A DNA stretch of 26,027 bases from Gammaproteobacteria bacterium (GTDB lineage Bacteria; Pseudomonadota; Gammaproteobacteria; Pseudomonadales; Pseudohongiellaceae). Both the position numbers and the translations under genes were made by a program. Of the stretch, positions 15,063-22,587 are shown one piece after another (position 1 is the first letter of the stretch; each line of letters begins with the position of its first letter). The DNA is taken from positions 1-26,027 of the forward strand of contig DORE01000252.1 of NCBI GenBank assembly GCA_003514305.1, read 5' to 3'. The notes below the pieces were generated by a model, which had not been told where the DNA came from, searched no databases, and was given only the letters and a program-made list of their open reading frames with translations.

Positions 15063-16127
15063 TTAGCTCACTGCTGTTTCCAGCAAGGTAAGCGTGCCGG
15101 CGTTGACATCCAGGTGCGCATTCGCGCCGATTGGAACCACCGTTTGATCCTCTATGTGTCCGATCATGGCTCCACGCAGAGTGGGTATACCGAGGGGCTC
15201 GCATCGCTCATGCAACACCTGCTCCATGCTCAAAGTGTTGTTGTCGTAATTATCATCCGTGAACTTGCCGAATACGATGCCTGCGGTTCGCTCTAAATGC
15301 CCGCTGAGCCAAAGGTGTGTAAGCATTCTATCGACGCTGTAGGGTGGTTCTGAGACATCTTCTATGAAAAGAATTGCTCCGTCGAAATCTGGTTCATAGG
15401 GCGTACCAAGCAGCGTCACAAGAAGAGAAAGATTACCCCCGATCAATCTTCCCTCGGCCTGGCCTGAGACTATCGGTGTCAAGCGATTCTTACGCTCTAC
15501 GACCCCTGGTTTCTCTACAAAAGGAGGCGGTTCGCCAATGAGGGTGACCTGGCGGGGTTCCATGAGTACCCGTTGGAATTGGTCGTAGGTGTAGCTCGAG
15601 AAGTTATCGCCTGCCATCGGTCCGTGATAAGTGATCATGCCGGTTTTCAAGTGGATCGCGTTCAGAATAGCAGTAATATCGCTGTAGCCCATCAGAATCT
15701 TTGGGTTGCTTGCGATAGTTTGATAGTCAAGCTCTCTCAAGAGCCGTCCCGAGCCGTAACCCCCTCGTACACAGAAAATTGCGTCAACTTCCTGGTCAGC
15801 GAACATCCCGTTAAGGTCTTCGGCGCGCTGCTTGTCGCTCCCCGCCAGATACTGTTTGCGGCGTCGTAAATTTGGCGCAGCCTTGGCTTCAAAACCAAGC
15901 GATCTCACTAGGTCCATTGCTGCCAGGAGGTCTTCATTCTCTGGTACGTTGCTGGCCGGTGTGATCAAGCCAATAGTGGCTCCAGCACTTAATCTGTTGG
16001 GTTTACTAATTTGAGCACTTCTTGCGAGACCTGTCTGAGACAGGCCCTTTACGCTGGCCAACGCAGCAATGCCACCTGCTATCTGGATAAGCTTCCGTCG
16101 AGTCAGATTTTGCTGTGACAGTTTCAT
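15063..16127 (-). CDS. Tat-signal LD-carboxypeptidase (peptidase S66)
   Basis: Serine peptidase of the LdcA/MccF family. LdcA removes the terminal D-Ala from murein tetrapeptides during peptidoglycan recycling; MccF relatives cleave microcin C-type amides. Family blocks are present: GATIGLITPAS at the N-domain, CVRGGYGSGRLL, the nucleophile elbow MGYSDITAIL with the catalytic Ser, TYHGPM, EGRLIGGNLSLLVTLLGTPYEPDF, ILFIEDVSEPPY with a Glu/Asp region, and the C-terminal GHIEDQ with the catalytic His. A twin-arginine signal (LTRRKLIQIAGGIAALAS) precedes the domain, whereas classical LdcA is cytosolic. The start at 16127 gives a normal Tat n-region; the frame is open to an ATG at 16160. It converges with the MFS gene and is divergent from the Ldi-like gene. 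Confidence 0.88.
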   Translation of the reverse strand: MKLSQQNLTRRKLIQIAGGIAALASVKGLSQTGLARSAQISKPNRLSAGATIGLITPASNVPENEDLLAAMDLVRSLGFEAKAAPNLRRRKQYLAGSDKQRAEDLNGMFADQEVDAIFCVRGGYGSGRLLRELDYQTIASNPKILMGYSDITAILNAIHLKTGMITYHGPMAGDNFSSYTYDQFQRVLMEPRQVTLIGEPPPFVEKPGVVERKNRLTPIVSGQAEGRLIGGNLSLLVTLLGTPYEPDFDGAILFIEDVSEPPYSVDRMLTHLWLSGHLERTAGIVFGKFTDDNYDNNTLSMEQVLHERCEPLGIPTLRGAMIGHIEDQTVVPIGANAHLDVNAGTLTLLETAVS

Positions 16128-16395
16128 ACAGTTTTGATTCCAATTATGAGACATCTTCATTTTCTACAACTGGTGCGGCATAGCAAGCAGTTTTCAATGA
16201 GAGAACCAGACTAGCACTGAAGCAATTAGGAAGGCCGCAGTTATGTTCAATTGCCCGCTCAAGCTTGCTCAAAGTTTAGAAGGCTCAAAGTTGACCTGTA
16301 CCTATTCATTCGAGCGACTCGCATTCAAACAGATTTCGAAACATAATATAGGTCGCGAATGTAGGGTTGATGCTTACTGTGTGGAGGACGGCACT
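16128..16395. other. Divergent intergenic region
   Basis: The gap lies between the divergent LD-carboxypeptidase and Ldi-like genes and must hold both promoters. A reading frame runs in phase with the Ldi-like gene from 16243, but its codons lack a ribosome-binding site and would bury the Tat signal, so I treat it as non-coding. No clear promoter boxes were identified. Confidence 0.4.
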
Positions 16396-18234
16396 ATGGC
16401 GGGGAAAAAGCAGCAGAGCAGGCGTAGCTTTATAAAGCGTGCCGCAGTAATCGGTGGGGCAGCGACATTTGGCGCGGGTGGCGTAGTGGCGCAACCTCGA
16501 AATACCTCGTCAGCGTTTCCTGCACATAATGATCGCACAAGGGGCTGGCTGCGCTTCATCTGGGAAAAAGCGACCACCCCTGATGATTGGGGCTACCGCC
16601 AAGAGTTGGAGCTTCCATGGGGCATTCAAATTCCGCGAGGCAATATTGATTGGGATGACGACGGTATCGGGCCTCATCCCTGGTGGGACCAGTATGCGGC
16701 GCCCCCGATGCTAAGTTATGGGCGGTTCGATCTGGCTGACTCAAGCTATCCGGTACTTCTGATGGCAGAACAAACGCCGGCATGGCGTGAGGTTTATACT
16801 CGCATCATGGATGAGTTGGCAAGTCGTCATACTTCCTATTGGGCTGCCATCGATTGGAACACTTTTATTGGTCCAAGCCCCCAGCGGGATCAATACAATG
16901 CTTTTAACGCTCTGGGCTATCAAGCCTGGCCTGAGCAAATCCGAGACAGTTACGATCGTCCCGGCTGGACCGCGAACGGCGCTGAACCTTGGGGTTTGCA
17001 GCCTGACCCGATCGGGGCAGATGGCAATCTGTTTTTTCGTGGATGGTTAAATCTCGTTCTTTCCATCTACAAGTATGTTTCTGGTGACGATAAGTGGGAG
17101 CGGCCTTGGGAGATCGCTGGCTTTGAAAATGAGAACTTCGAGTGGACCCAGCCGCGAATTGTTGAGCATTTGTATCAGCAGTACACGGATCACCCGGAAG
17201 GGCCCCATTGCGAAAACACAAAGATCTGGCCGTTCTGTAATTCAGCGGCTGGACTGGGTATCTATCTCTCTGATCAGCTCGGCGTTACCAACGCCCACGG
17301 TAGGTTTGAAAATTGGGTCGAGTTCATGCGAGACAATTACCTTAGCATAAACAACCAGAATGAGATTGAATGGTCCACCGTTTACTATGATCCGTTGGCA
17401 AACTTCAAAGTTAATCTGCCGGGATCCGGCGCAACCGGTGCTGGTGCAGCCTTTTACCTGTTGCCTCAATCTCCTGAGATTGCGACTCAGATTTACGAAG
17501 CAGTGGTGAATGCATCCGGCTATCGCGACCCTGCTCGGGACATCAGGCCCAGCCCTCTCGTTCAGGTGATGGCGAAGGCGCTTGGCGATGACGTGGTGTT
17601 TCGTCGCCTGCAGGATGCCGCTGAAAAATACTCGGAACCCAGATTTTTTGGTGAAAACGCTGACCGTTTTGGCTGGTGGTCGAACCTCGACGAGCCTTGG
17701 CCTCGTGGAACTTCGACTGCGCAGCAGATGATGAGTGAAATTGCTGAGGGCAACTGGGTAGATGCATTTCAGGCCAGGCACATGGATAAGTATTCGGCGC
17801 CAACGCTGGAGGGCGTAGATTATCCAAATCTCGGTGTGGCTACTGCATGGAACGACAAGGAAAATGGCGTCCTGCATATAGGGACTTACGTGGGTGATCG
17901 TAATGCTGCAGGAAGAACCACAAGCCTGCGCATAACGAATCTGCCTAATGCTGCGCAAGCAACGGTAACCAAAAACGGGGCCAAGTTATATGGGATACAG
18001 ATTGTTGATTCCAATACAATCCGTTTTGACACTGAGATTGGCGAGCACCAGTATGAGATTCAAACTGGTTATTATGGGCAGGAAGTAGCGATCAAAGCAC
18101 CAGATCCAATGACTGTCGCGAGCGCTTCGTCAGTGGCGGCGACTAACCGTACAGCCGAACAAAACGCTAAGGCTGCCGAGTCTGTGATGCTGAGCGGTGG
18201 GGGTGGATGTCCTTGCTGCGGTGGATCTTCCTGA
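16396..18234 (+). CDS. Tat-exported linalool dehydratase-isomerase (Ldi)-like protein
   Basis: A 612-residue protein. A strong twin-arginine signal (SRRSFIKRAAVIGGAATFGAG) predicts periplasmic export of the folded enzyme. The middle matches linalool dehydratase-isomerase as I recall it: a DPI-(x)-N-x-x-x-x-G-x-LNL helix (around residues 205-225), then Cys272 and Cys281 in CENTKIWPFCNSAAG, with the same nine-residue spacing and trailing CNSxA as the catalytic Cys171/Cys180 pair. The Ldi His129 in GHLNL is Trp217 here (GWLNL), so chemistry may differ. A beta-rich C-terminal extension follows, and the protein ends in GGGGCPCCGGSS (Cys605, 607, 608). GTGGAGG lies 8-9 bases before ATG 16396. It is about 200 residues longer than Ldi. 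Hydration, dehydration or isomerisation of an alkenol or terpenoid is an inference. Confidence 0.72.
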   Translation: MAGKKQQSRRSFIKRAAVIGGAATFGAGGVVAQPRNTSSAFPAHNDRTRGWLRFIWEKATTPDDWGYRQELELPWGIQIPRGNIDWDDDGIGPHPWWDQYAAPPMLSYGRFDLADSSYPVLLMAEQTPAWREVYTRIMDELASRHTSYWAAIDWNTFIGPSPQRDQYNAFNALGYQAWPEQIRDSYDRPGWTANGAEPWGLQPDPIGADGNLFFRGWLNLVLSIYKYVSGDDKWERPWEIAGFENENFEWTQPRIVEHLYQQYTDHPEGPHCENTKIWPFCNSAAGLGIYLSDQLGVTNAHGRFENWVEFMRDNYLSINNQNEIEWSTVYYDPLANFKVNLPGSGATGAGAAFYLLPQSPEIATQIYEAVVNASGYRDPARDIRPSPLVQVMAKALGDDVVFRRLQDAAEKYSEPRFFGENADRFGWWSNLDEPWPRGTSTAQQMMSEIAEGNWVDAFQARHMDKYSAPTLEGVDYPNLGVATAWNDKENGVLHIGTYVGDRNAAGRTTSLRITNLPNAAQATVTKNGAKLYGIQIVDSNTIRFDTEIGEHQYEIQTGYYGQEVAIKAPDPMTVASASSVAATNRTAEQNAKAAESVMLSGGGGCPCCGGSS

Positions 18235-18240
18235 ACTGGC

Positions 18241-19278
18241 TTAGGCTCCTGCTTCGGTAGCCAACGCAAGGCAAACGCAGCTCTCTGGCATGCCTTCGTT
18301 TCGTTCGTCTGCGCTTAGCATAGCAGCGACGCCTGCCGCGCCTGAGGGGCTTGTGCGCAGCTGATGCATAGTTAGAAAATCGACTGCTTGTTCGGCTTGA
18401 CGATCGCTAATGCAAACAAACTTATCCGCTTGTTCATTTAAAATGTCAAAGGCGATCGTTGAGGGCAATTTGCAATCTAATCGCCCCATTGATGACACCG
18501 GTCCCTTTACTGCAATTATCTTCTCTCTCCGGTGACTTTCCATCAGGCAGGCAGCGGCTTCGGGTTCGACGATAATTATTTTTGGCTGATTTGACCAGAC
18601 ACTACGAATATGATCTGTGATTGCAGCTGCCATTCCGCCGACGCCGGCCTGCAAGAAGACGTGGGTTGGCCAGACGTTTTCGGCCTGAAAGAATGCTCGC
18701 ATTTCCTCTGCCATGACCGTATAGCCTTCCATGACCAGCGAGGGAATGTGGCTATACCCCGGCCGGGCACTGTCAGAGAGCAAAATTTCTCCATCGCCAC
18801 AGTCTTCTATTGCTGCCTGCATACTTTCTTCATAATTCGCGCCCGAGCGCACCACAGTGACGTTGAGTGCCAAGAGTCTCTGCTCGAATGCGAAAGGTAC
18901 GGTTTTCGCAAGATGGATTCGACATCCGGCATTAAATAGCTTAGCCCCCTTAGCGACAGCTAAGCCATGGTTGCCGGCACTCGCACACACAAATGTAAGA
19001 CGGCTGCTCCAGGCCTGAATCTCGTCCTTAAACAGTTGCTCTGGTTCGATATTGGTTTGATTTTCATTGCGCCATCGCTCAAGCAGAATGTTAGCCATGG
19101 CGTAGATGCCGCCCAAGGCCTTAAATGCGCCCATCTTGAAGCGACTGGTCTCATCTTTGATCAGGAGTTGGCGACCGGACGGTGTTTCAAGTTTTTGAAT
19201 AGGCGTCGCCTGATAAGCTGGACAATGTCGGATCAGGGCCATAGCGCGCTGAAAGTTGAAAACGGGTGGCTTCTCCAT
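18241..19278 (-). CDS. PLP-dependent ammonia-lyase, diaminopropionate ammonia-lyase-like
   Basis: Fold-type II pyridoxal-phosphate enzyme of 345 residues, most similar to diaminopropionate ammonia-lyase (DpaL/YgeX), which converts 2,3-diaminopropionate to pyruvate and ammonia. The PLP lysine is Lys53 in KDETSRFKMGAFKALGG, whose arrangement fits DpaL better than threonine dehydratase. CASAGNHGLAVAKGAKL is the cofactor-ring segment, QAGVGGMAAAI the phosphate-binding glycine loop, and EPEAAACLMES followed by the G-x-LDCKLPSTIAFDIL block match DpaL order, although the usual AGLxCGEPS reads GRLDCKLPS. No signal peptide. The protein is somewhat shorter than typical DpaL of about 400 residues. It ends six bases from the convergent Ldi-like gene. 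It may act on another beta-substituted or hydroxy amino acid. Confidence 0.8.
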   Translation of the reverse strand: MEKPPVFNFQRAMALIRHCPAYQATPIQKLETPSGRQLLIKDETSRFKMGAFKALGGIYAMANILLERWRNENQTNIEPEQLFKDEIQAWSSRLTFVCASAGNHGLAVAKGAKLFNAGCRIHLAKTVPFAFEQRLLALNVTVVRSGANYEESMQAAIEDCGDGEILLSDSARPGYSHIPSLVMEGYTVMAEEMRAFFQAENVWPTHVFLQAGVGGMAAAITDHIRSVWSNQPKIIIVEPEAAACLMESHRREKIIAVKGPVSSMGRLDCKLPSTIAFDILNEQADKFVCISDRQAEQAVDFLTMHQLRTSPSGAAGVAAMLSADERNEGMPESCVCLALATEAGA

Positions 19279-19575
19279 ACGCTAAGTCTACTCGAGTAAG
19301 CCAAGACTGACGATCGATCTGATTTCCAAGCTAATAGGTTCTAGAACCCACCTCAGCTTAGCCTCAACTGCCCCCTGAGACTTCACCTCAGCCTCATACA
19401 ATCGTCTTGCACTAATCGTCACGTTGAGGTGCCTTGCCACTTACTTGTCTGCCAGTGCCGAGTCACAGAAGAATTATCCCGGGTCGGCACTGACTCTGTA
19501 TACTTCTATCTTTAAAAAAGTTCAGTGGCATAAGTTTTGATTTGTTAATCTATCGACTTGCGGAAGGTGACTCGT
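19279..19575. promoter_or_regulatory. Repeat-rich divergent regulatory region
   Basis: About 300 bases lie between the divergent PLP enzyme and split-barrel gene. CACCTCAGC occurs at 19349-19357 and again at 19384-19392. Extra CCTCA copies start at 19362 and 19392, and an inverted GTTGAGG at 19423-19429 pairs with CCTCAAC at 19362-19368. Downstream, CAGTGCCGA (19453-19461) and TCGGCACTG (19484-19492) form a perfect 9-bp inverted repeat, and GAGTCA (19460-19465) and TGACTC (19491-19496) form an interlocked second pair. A TATACT at 19499-19504 resembles a -10 box for the rightward gene. No gene is present. Confidence 0.45.
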
Positions 19576-20163
19576 ATGATGAGATTTAAGAAAGGGTTTT
19601 TGGTTATGGCTGGGACTACACTTGGAACCCTTGCAATACTCCGAGTAACTGGCCTTGAACCAGAGTATATGGACTACACCACAGAAGCTTATAATCAGCG
19701 TGGGCGCATGACATATCCCGGTCTATGGCTTAACGGGGAACTTGCACGTGAGCCAATTGATAACTGGGATTGGGTTTTGGACGTTGAACACCCGGAGAGG
19801 GGAAATACCATCATGCTTGAGACGCGAACTTGGTACGGCATCCCATACTCTGTAACTATATTGCCTACCCCCAGAGGAGAGAATTTATATATTGGAGGCA
19901 GCGCGCGTGGAGATAGACTTAGCAGAGACTTTCCCTACTACAAACAGTGGTGGGTTAATGTTGAGCGTGACCCCCGGGTGCGATTGAAGATTGATGGTAA
20001 GATCTACGAGATGACTGCAGCACTGGTGCACGATCCGGAAGAACTCCGGGGGATACTGGGAAGGGACCCGGTTTCAATTAGTTTGGCAGAAGATGGATCT
20101 GAAGAAATAGTTGCTAAATGGTACTACTGGCGGGTCACCCAGCGTAAAGTTATAGAATATTGA
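19576..20163 (+). CDS. Membrane-anchored split-barrel-like protein, paralog 1
   Basis: Unrecognised 195-residue protein. One N-terminal hydrophobic segment (FLVMAGTTLGTLAILRVTGL) would anchor or export it; the remaining domain has the look of a PNPOx/deazaflavin-type split barrel. The key block is VERDPRVRLKIDGKIYEMTAALV, a pattern found in flavin or F420-binding nitroreductase-like proteins, preceded by PGLWLNGELAREP, WDWV and ETRTWYGIPYSV. It is about 63 percent identical over 108 ungapped core residues (hand count) to the protein at 22588-23181. The start at 19576 is preceded by GAAGGTG at seven-base spacing; an upstream TTG at 19558 is less likely. An MFS exporter follows 73 bases later. 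Cofactor binding is an inference from the fold. Confidence 0.7.
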   Translation: MMRFKKGFLVMAGTTLGTLAILRVTGLEPEYMDYTTEAYNQRGRMTYPGLWLNGELAREPIDNWDWVLDVEHPERGNTIMLETRTWYGIPYSVTILPTPRGENLYIGGSARGDRLSRDFPYYKQWWVNVERDPRVRLKIDGKIYEMTAALVHDPEELRGILGRDPVSISLAEDGSEEIVAKWYYWRVTQRKVIEY

Positions 20164-20236
20164 TCGCTAGCTGTCTTCGATACCCTGACGATCATTTTAG
20201 TCACTTATGATGGCCGGTTAGTACCATATCATTGAC

Positions 20237-21481
20237 ATGAAGCCCCCTGGAACCGCGCGACAACAATCCAAGAGTGCTCCTTCTGAGTTTGGGCCATATC
20301 TCACGTCCACCGGGCTGTCAGGGATCGCGATTGCGATGCAGCAGCTTCTGCTGGCGTGGATTCTTATTGGCATCCTTGAACTTCCCGCCAATGAGGTCGG
20401 TTTAATGCAGGCTCTGGTGGGCATTCCGGGGATTGTTTTGATTCTGCTGGGCGGAGCCAAGGCGGACGGCATGGACCCCCGAAGCCTGTTGATTAGAGTG
20501 TATGCCCTGGCACCGTTTCTTCCGCTATTTCTCATTGCGATTCTTTATTTCACGCATATCAAGATCTGGAATATTTTGCTTTGGGGACTGGGTATGAACT
20601 TCGTAGTTTCATATACCAGTCCGGCTCAGCAGGCCTTGCTGAATCGTGTTGCTCGAGGCGAGGTGCAAAAGTCGATCTCAGCAGCCTCGGCAATAGGATT
20701 TTTCGTACAGATTATGGGGCTGTCAGTAGCCGGCACACTTGAGGTGCTAGGGCTGATTCCGATCTTGTTGGTTCAATTGGCCTGCTTTGCCTTGGCAGCT
20801 CTGATGGTGGCGCGTATTAGTTCGAGTGAACCTACTAAATCAACGGAATTATCTACGCTGACGCAGCTCAAAAAGGGATTGGTGGCTATTTCCTCAAACC
20901 CAGTGATCGCGCAGACGCTTTCCATTAATTTCATATCCAGTATTTTCAACGCGGGCTCATTTGTAACGGTTTTCCCGTTTATCGTGCGCAGAATTTATGA
21001 GGGAGACGCGTTTCTTCTTTCTTTGATGATGGTGATTTTTTATTGTGGCGCCACAGTATCCAGTCTTGTCATGATGCGTTTTATGCCTCTTGAGCGGCCA
21101 GGCAAGGCATTCCTACTGCTGCAGCTGTCTAGAATGTTTATTTTGGGCATAATGTGTCTGCAGCCATCGATATGGATATTTTCAATTGCCGTTATTCTGT
21201 GGGGAGGCAATATGGGTGTTACTCTTACCCTTGCTAGAACGATTGTCCAAGAATCTGCGGCGGAGGAGTTTCGCGGCCGGATAATGTCGGTTTTTACTCT
21301 GGGCCTGCTCGGAAGCGCGCCGATAGGTGCAATTGTTTTAGGTAATATGATAGAGGCTTTCGGTACGCTTAATGCTCTGCTGCCGGCCATGCTGCTGTCG
21401 CTTGGCTTGTTTCTTTATGGAGTATTCGCTAGCCGGATCTATCATTATAGATCGCCTAGGGCTGAGCATTCGCTCGGATAG
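20237..21481 (+). CDS. MFS transporter, EntS/MFS_3-like exporter
   Basis: Inner-membrane transporter of 414 residues with roughly twelve hydrophobic helices. The arrangement resembles the EntS (enterobactin exporter) and MFS_3 group: a short cytosolic N-tail, a first helix pair containing PANEVGLMQALVGIPGIVLILLGG, the DGMDPRSLLI loop after helix 2, the FVVSYTSPAQQALLNRVA segment in helix 4, and the characteristic EEFRGRIMSVFTLGLLGSAPIGAIVLG late in the protein. The substrate could be a siderophore, drug or metabolite. No clear ribosome-binding site precedes ATG 20237. It lies in the same direction between the two split-barrel paralogs, which suggests a functional link. Confidence 0.84.
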   Translation: MKPPGTARQQSKSAPSEFGPYLTSTGLSGIAIAMQQLLLAWILIGILELPANEVGLMQALVGIPGIVLILLGGAKADGMDPRSLLIRVYALAPFLPLFLIAILYFTHIKIWNILLWGLGMNFVVSYTSPAQQALLNRVARGEVQKSISAASAIGFFVQIMGLSVAGTLEVLGLIPILLVQLACFALAALMVARISSSEPTKSTELSTLTQLKKGLVAISSNPVIAQTLSINFISSIFNAGSFVTVFPFIVRRIYEGDAFLLSLMMVIFYCGATVSSLVMMRFMPLERPGKAFLLLQLSRMFILGIMCLQPSIWIFSIAVILWGGNMGVTLTLARTIVQESAAEEFRGRIMSVFTLGLLGSAPIGAIVLGNMIEAFGTLNALLPAMLLSLGLFLYGVFASRIYHYRSPRAEHSLG

Positions 21482-21585
21482 GCAATCGAGTGAACGCTCT
21501 GTAAGTTTTGCAGCAATGTCCACGGGGCGCCATAATGACAAGAACATTTTTTCGATCTAATCGACCAACAGAAGGCGAACCCCCC

Positions 21586-22560
21586 ATGCAATGTTTTCGA
21601 ACTTTAGCCATTTTGGTTGCAACCCTATTTTCTGGCACAGCGCTGGCGTCTGACTCCTACTCAGTCCCCCGAACGGAATTTGGCGTGCCTGATCTACAGG
21701 GGGTTTGGAACTTTTCCTCGAGTATTCCCATGCAGCGTCCGCTGAAATACGGCAATCGACAGTTTCTGAATGCGAAAGAAATCGCGGAACTTGAGGCCAG
21801 ATCTGAGGCGAGAGACGAGGCCTCAGACGCTGCGATTCCGGGCACCGGGGTCGATGAAGCTTACAACGATTTCTGGATAGAAAGCGCTGGCCTAGGTCAG
21901 GAAAGACTGACGTCCCACATTATCTACCCGATAAATGGCAGACTGCCTGCCTTACAAGAGAAAGCTTACCGTCCTATCCTCGGTGAATTGCCGGCGCGGC
22001 CTGTGCGCAGTGCGCTCGGAGCGACCTTTGCAACAGACGGACCCGAAGATCGTCCACTTTCGGACCGTTGCATTCTTGGCTTTAATGCTGGGCCGCCCGT
22101 GAACCCAAGCTTCTACAACAACAATATTCAGATAGTGCAAAATCAGGATCACATTGTAATCCTGACTGAAATGGTTCATGACGCCCGCATTGTGCCACTT
22201 GATGGTAGACCGCACGCTGATGAAGCAATCGGGCAGTGGACCGGTGATTCAAGAGGTCACTGGGAAGGAGACGCTTTGGTGGTTGAGACTCGCAATTTTA
22301 ATGGCCTGACCCATTCATTCTCGCGGATGGGAAGTTCCAAAAATAAAAAGCTTGTGGAGAAGTTCACGAGAGTAGCTGCCGACAGGATTGATTATGAATT
22401 CACTATCTTTGATTCTGATACGTTCACGGATCAGATTGTTGGTCTGATACCGTTCTATAAGGTCGCTGGTCAGGTTTATGAATACGCATGCCATGAAGGC
22501 AACTATGGCATGGTAAATATTTTGCGTGGTGCTCGCGTAGCTGATCTCCAGCAAAAGTAA
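21586..22560 (+). CDS. Secreted protein of unknown function (PDLxGVWN family)
   Basis: Hypothetical 324-residue protein with a Sec signal peptide (LAILVATLFSGTALA). After it comes FGVPDLQGVWNFSS, then DRCILGFNAGPP, YNNNIQIVQ, EMVHDARIVPLDGRPH, GQWTGDSRGHWEGDALVVETRNFNG, KLVEKFTRVAADRIDYEFTIFD and a C-terminal YEYACHEGNYGMVNILRGAR. I recall this motif set from a large family of secreted, uncharacterised proteins in acidobacteria and marine proteobacteria; no activity is known to me. Invariant-looking Cys, His, Glu and Asp residues (DRC, MVHD, ACHEGN) suggest an enzyme or ligand-binding protein. ATG 21586 gives a clean signal peptide with GAAGG upstream; the frame also opens at 21535 and 21508. 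Its stop is 27 bases before the second split-barrel gene. Confidence 0.75.
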   Translation: MQCFRTLAILVATLFSGTALASDSYSVPRTEFGVPDLQGVWNFSSSIPMQRPLKYGNRQFLNAKEIAELEARSEARDEASDAAIPGTGVDEAYNDFWIESAGLGQERLTSHIIYPINGRLPALQEKAYRPILGELPARPVRSALGATFATDGPEDRPLSDRCILGFNAGPPVNPSFYNNNIQIVQNQDHIVILTEMVHDARIVPLDGRPHADEAIGQWTGDSRGHWEGDALVVETRNFNGLTHSFSRMGSSKNKKLVEKFTRVAADRIDYEFTIFDSDTFTDQIVGLIPFYKVAGQVYEYACHEGNYGMVNILRGARVADLQQK

Positions 22561-22587
22561 GGGAAGCGTGGGAGGCAAGACTTCCGG

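Noticed and set aside
16243..16395. N-terminal extension of the Ldi-like protein from ATG 16243
   Set aside because: It would place 51 residues ahead of the twin-arginine signal, while ATG 16396 has a strong GTGGAGG site.
17242..17958. A 238-codon minus-strand open frame inside the Ldi-like gene
   Set aside because: It is fully antisense to a well-supported gene, has low-complexity Arg/Cys/Ser-rich content, no family motif and no ribosome-binding site.
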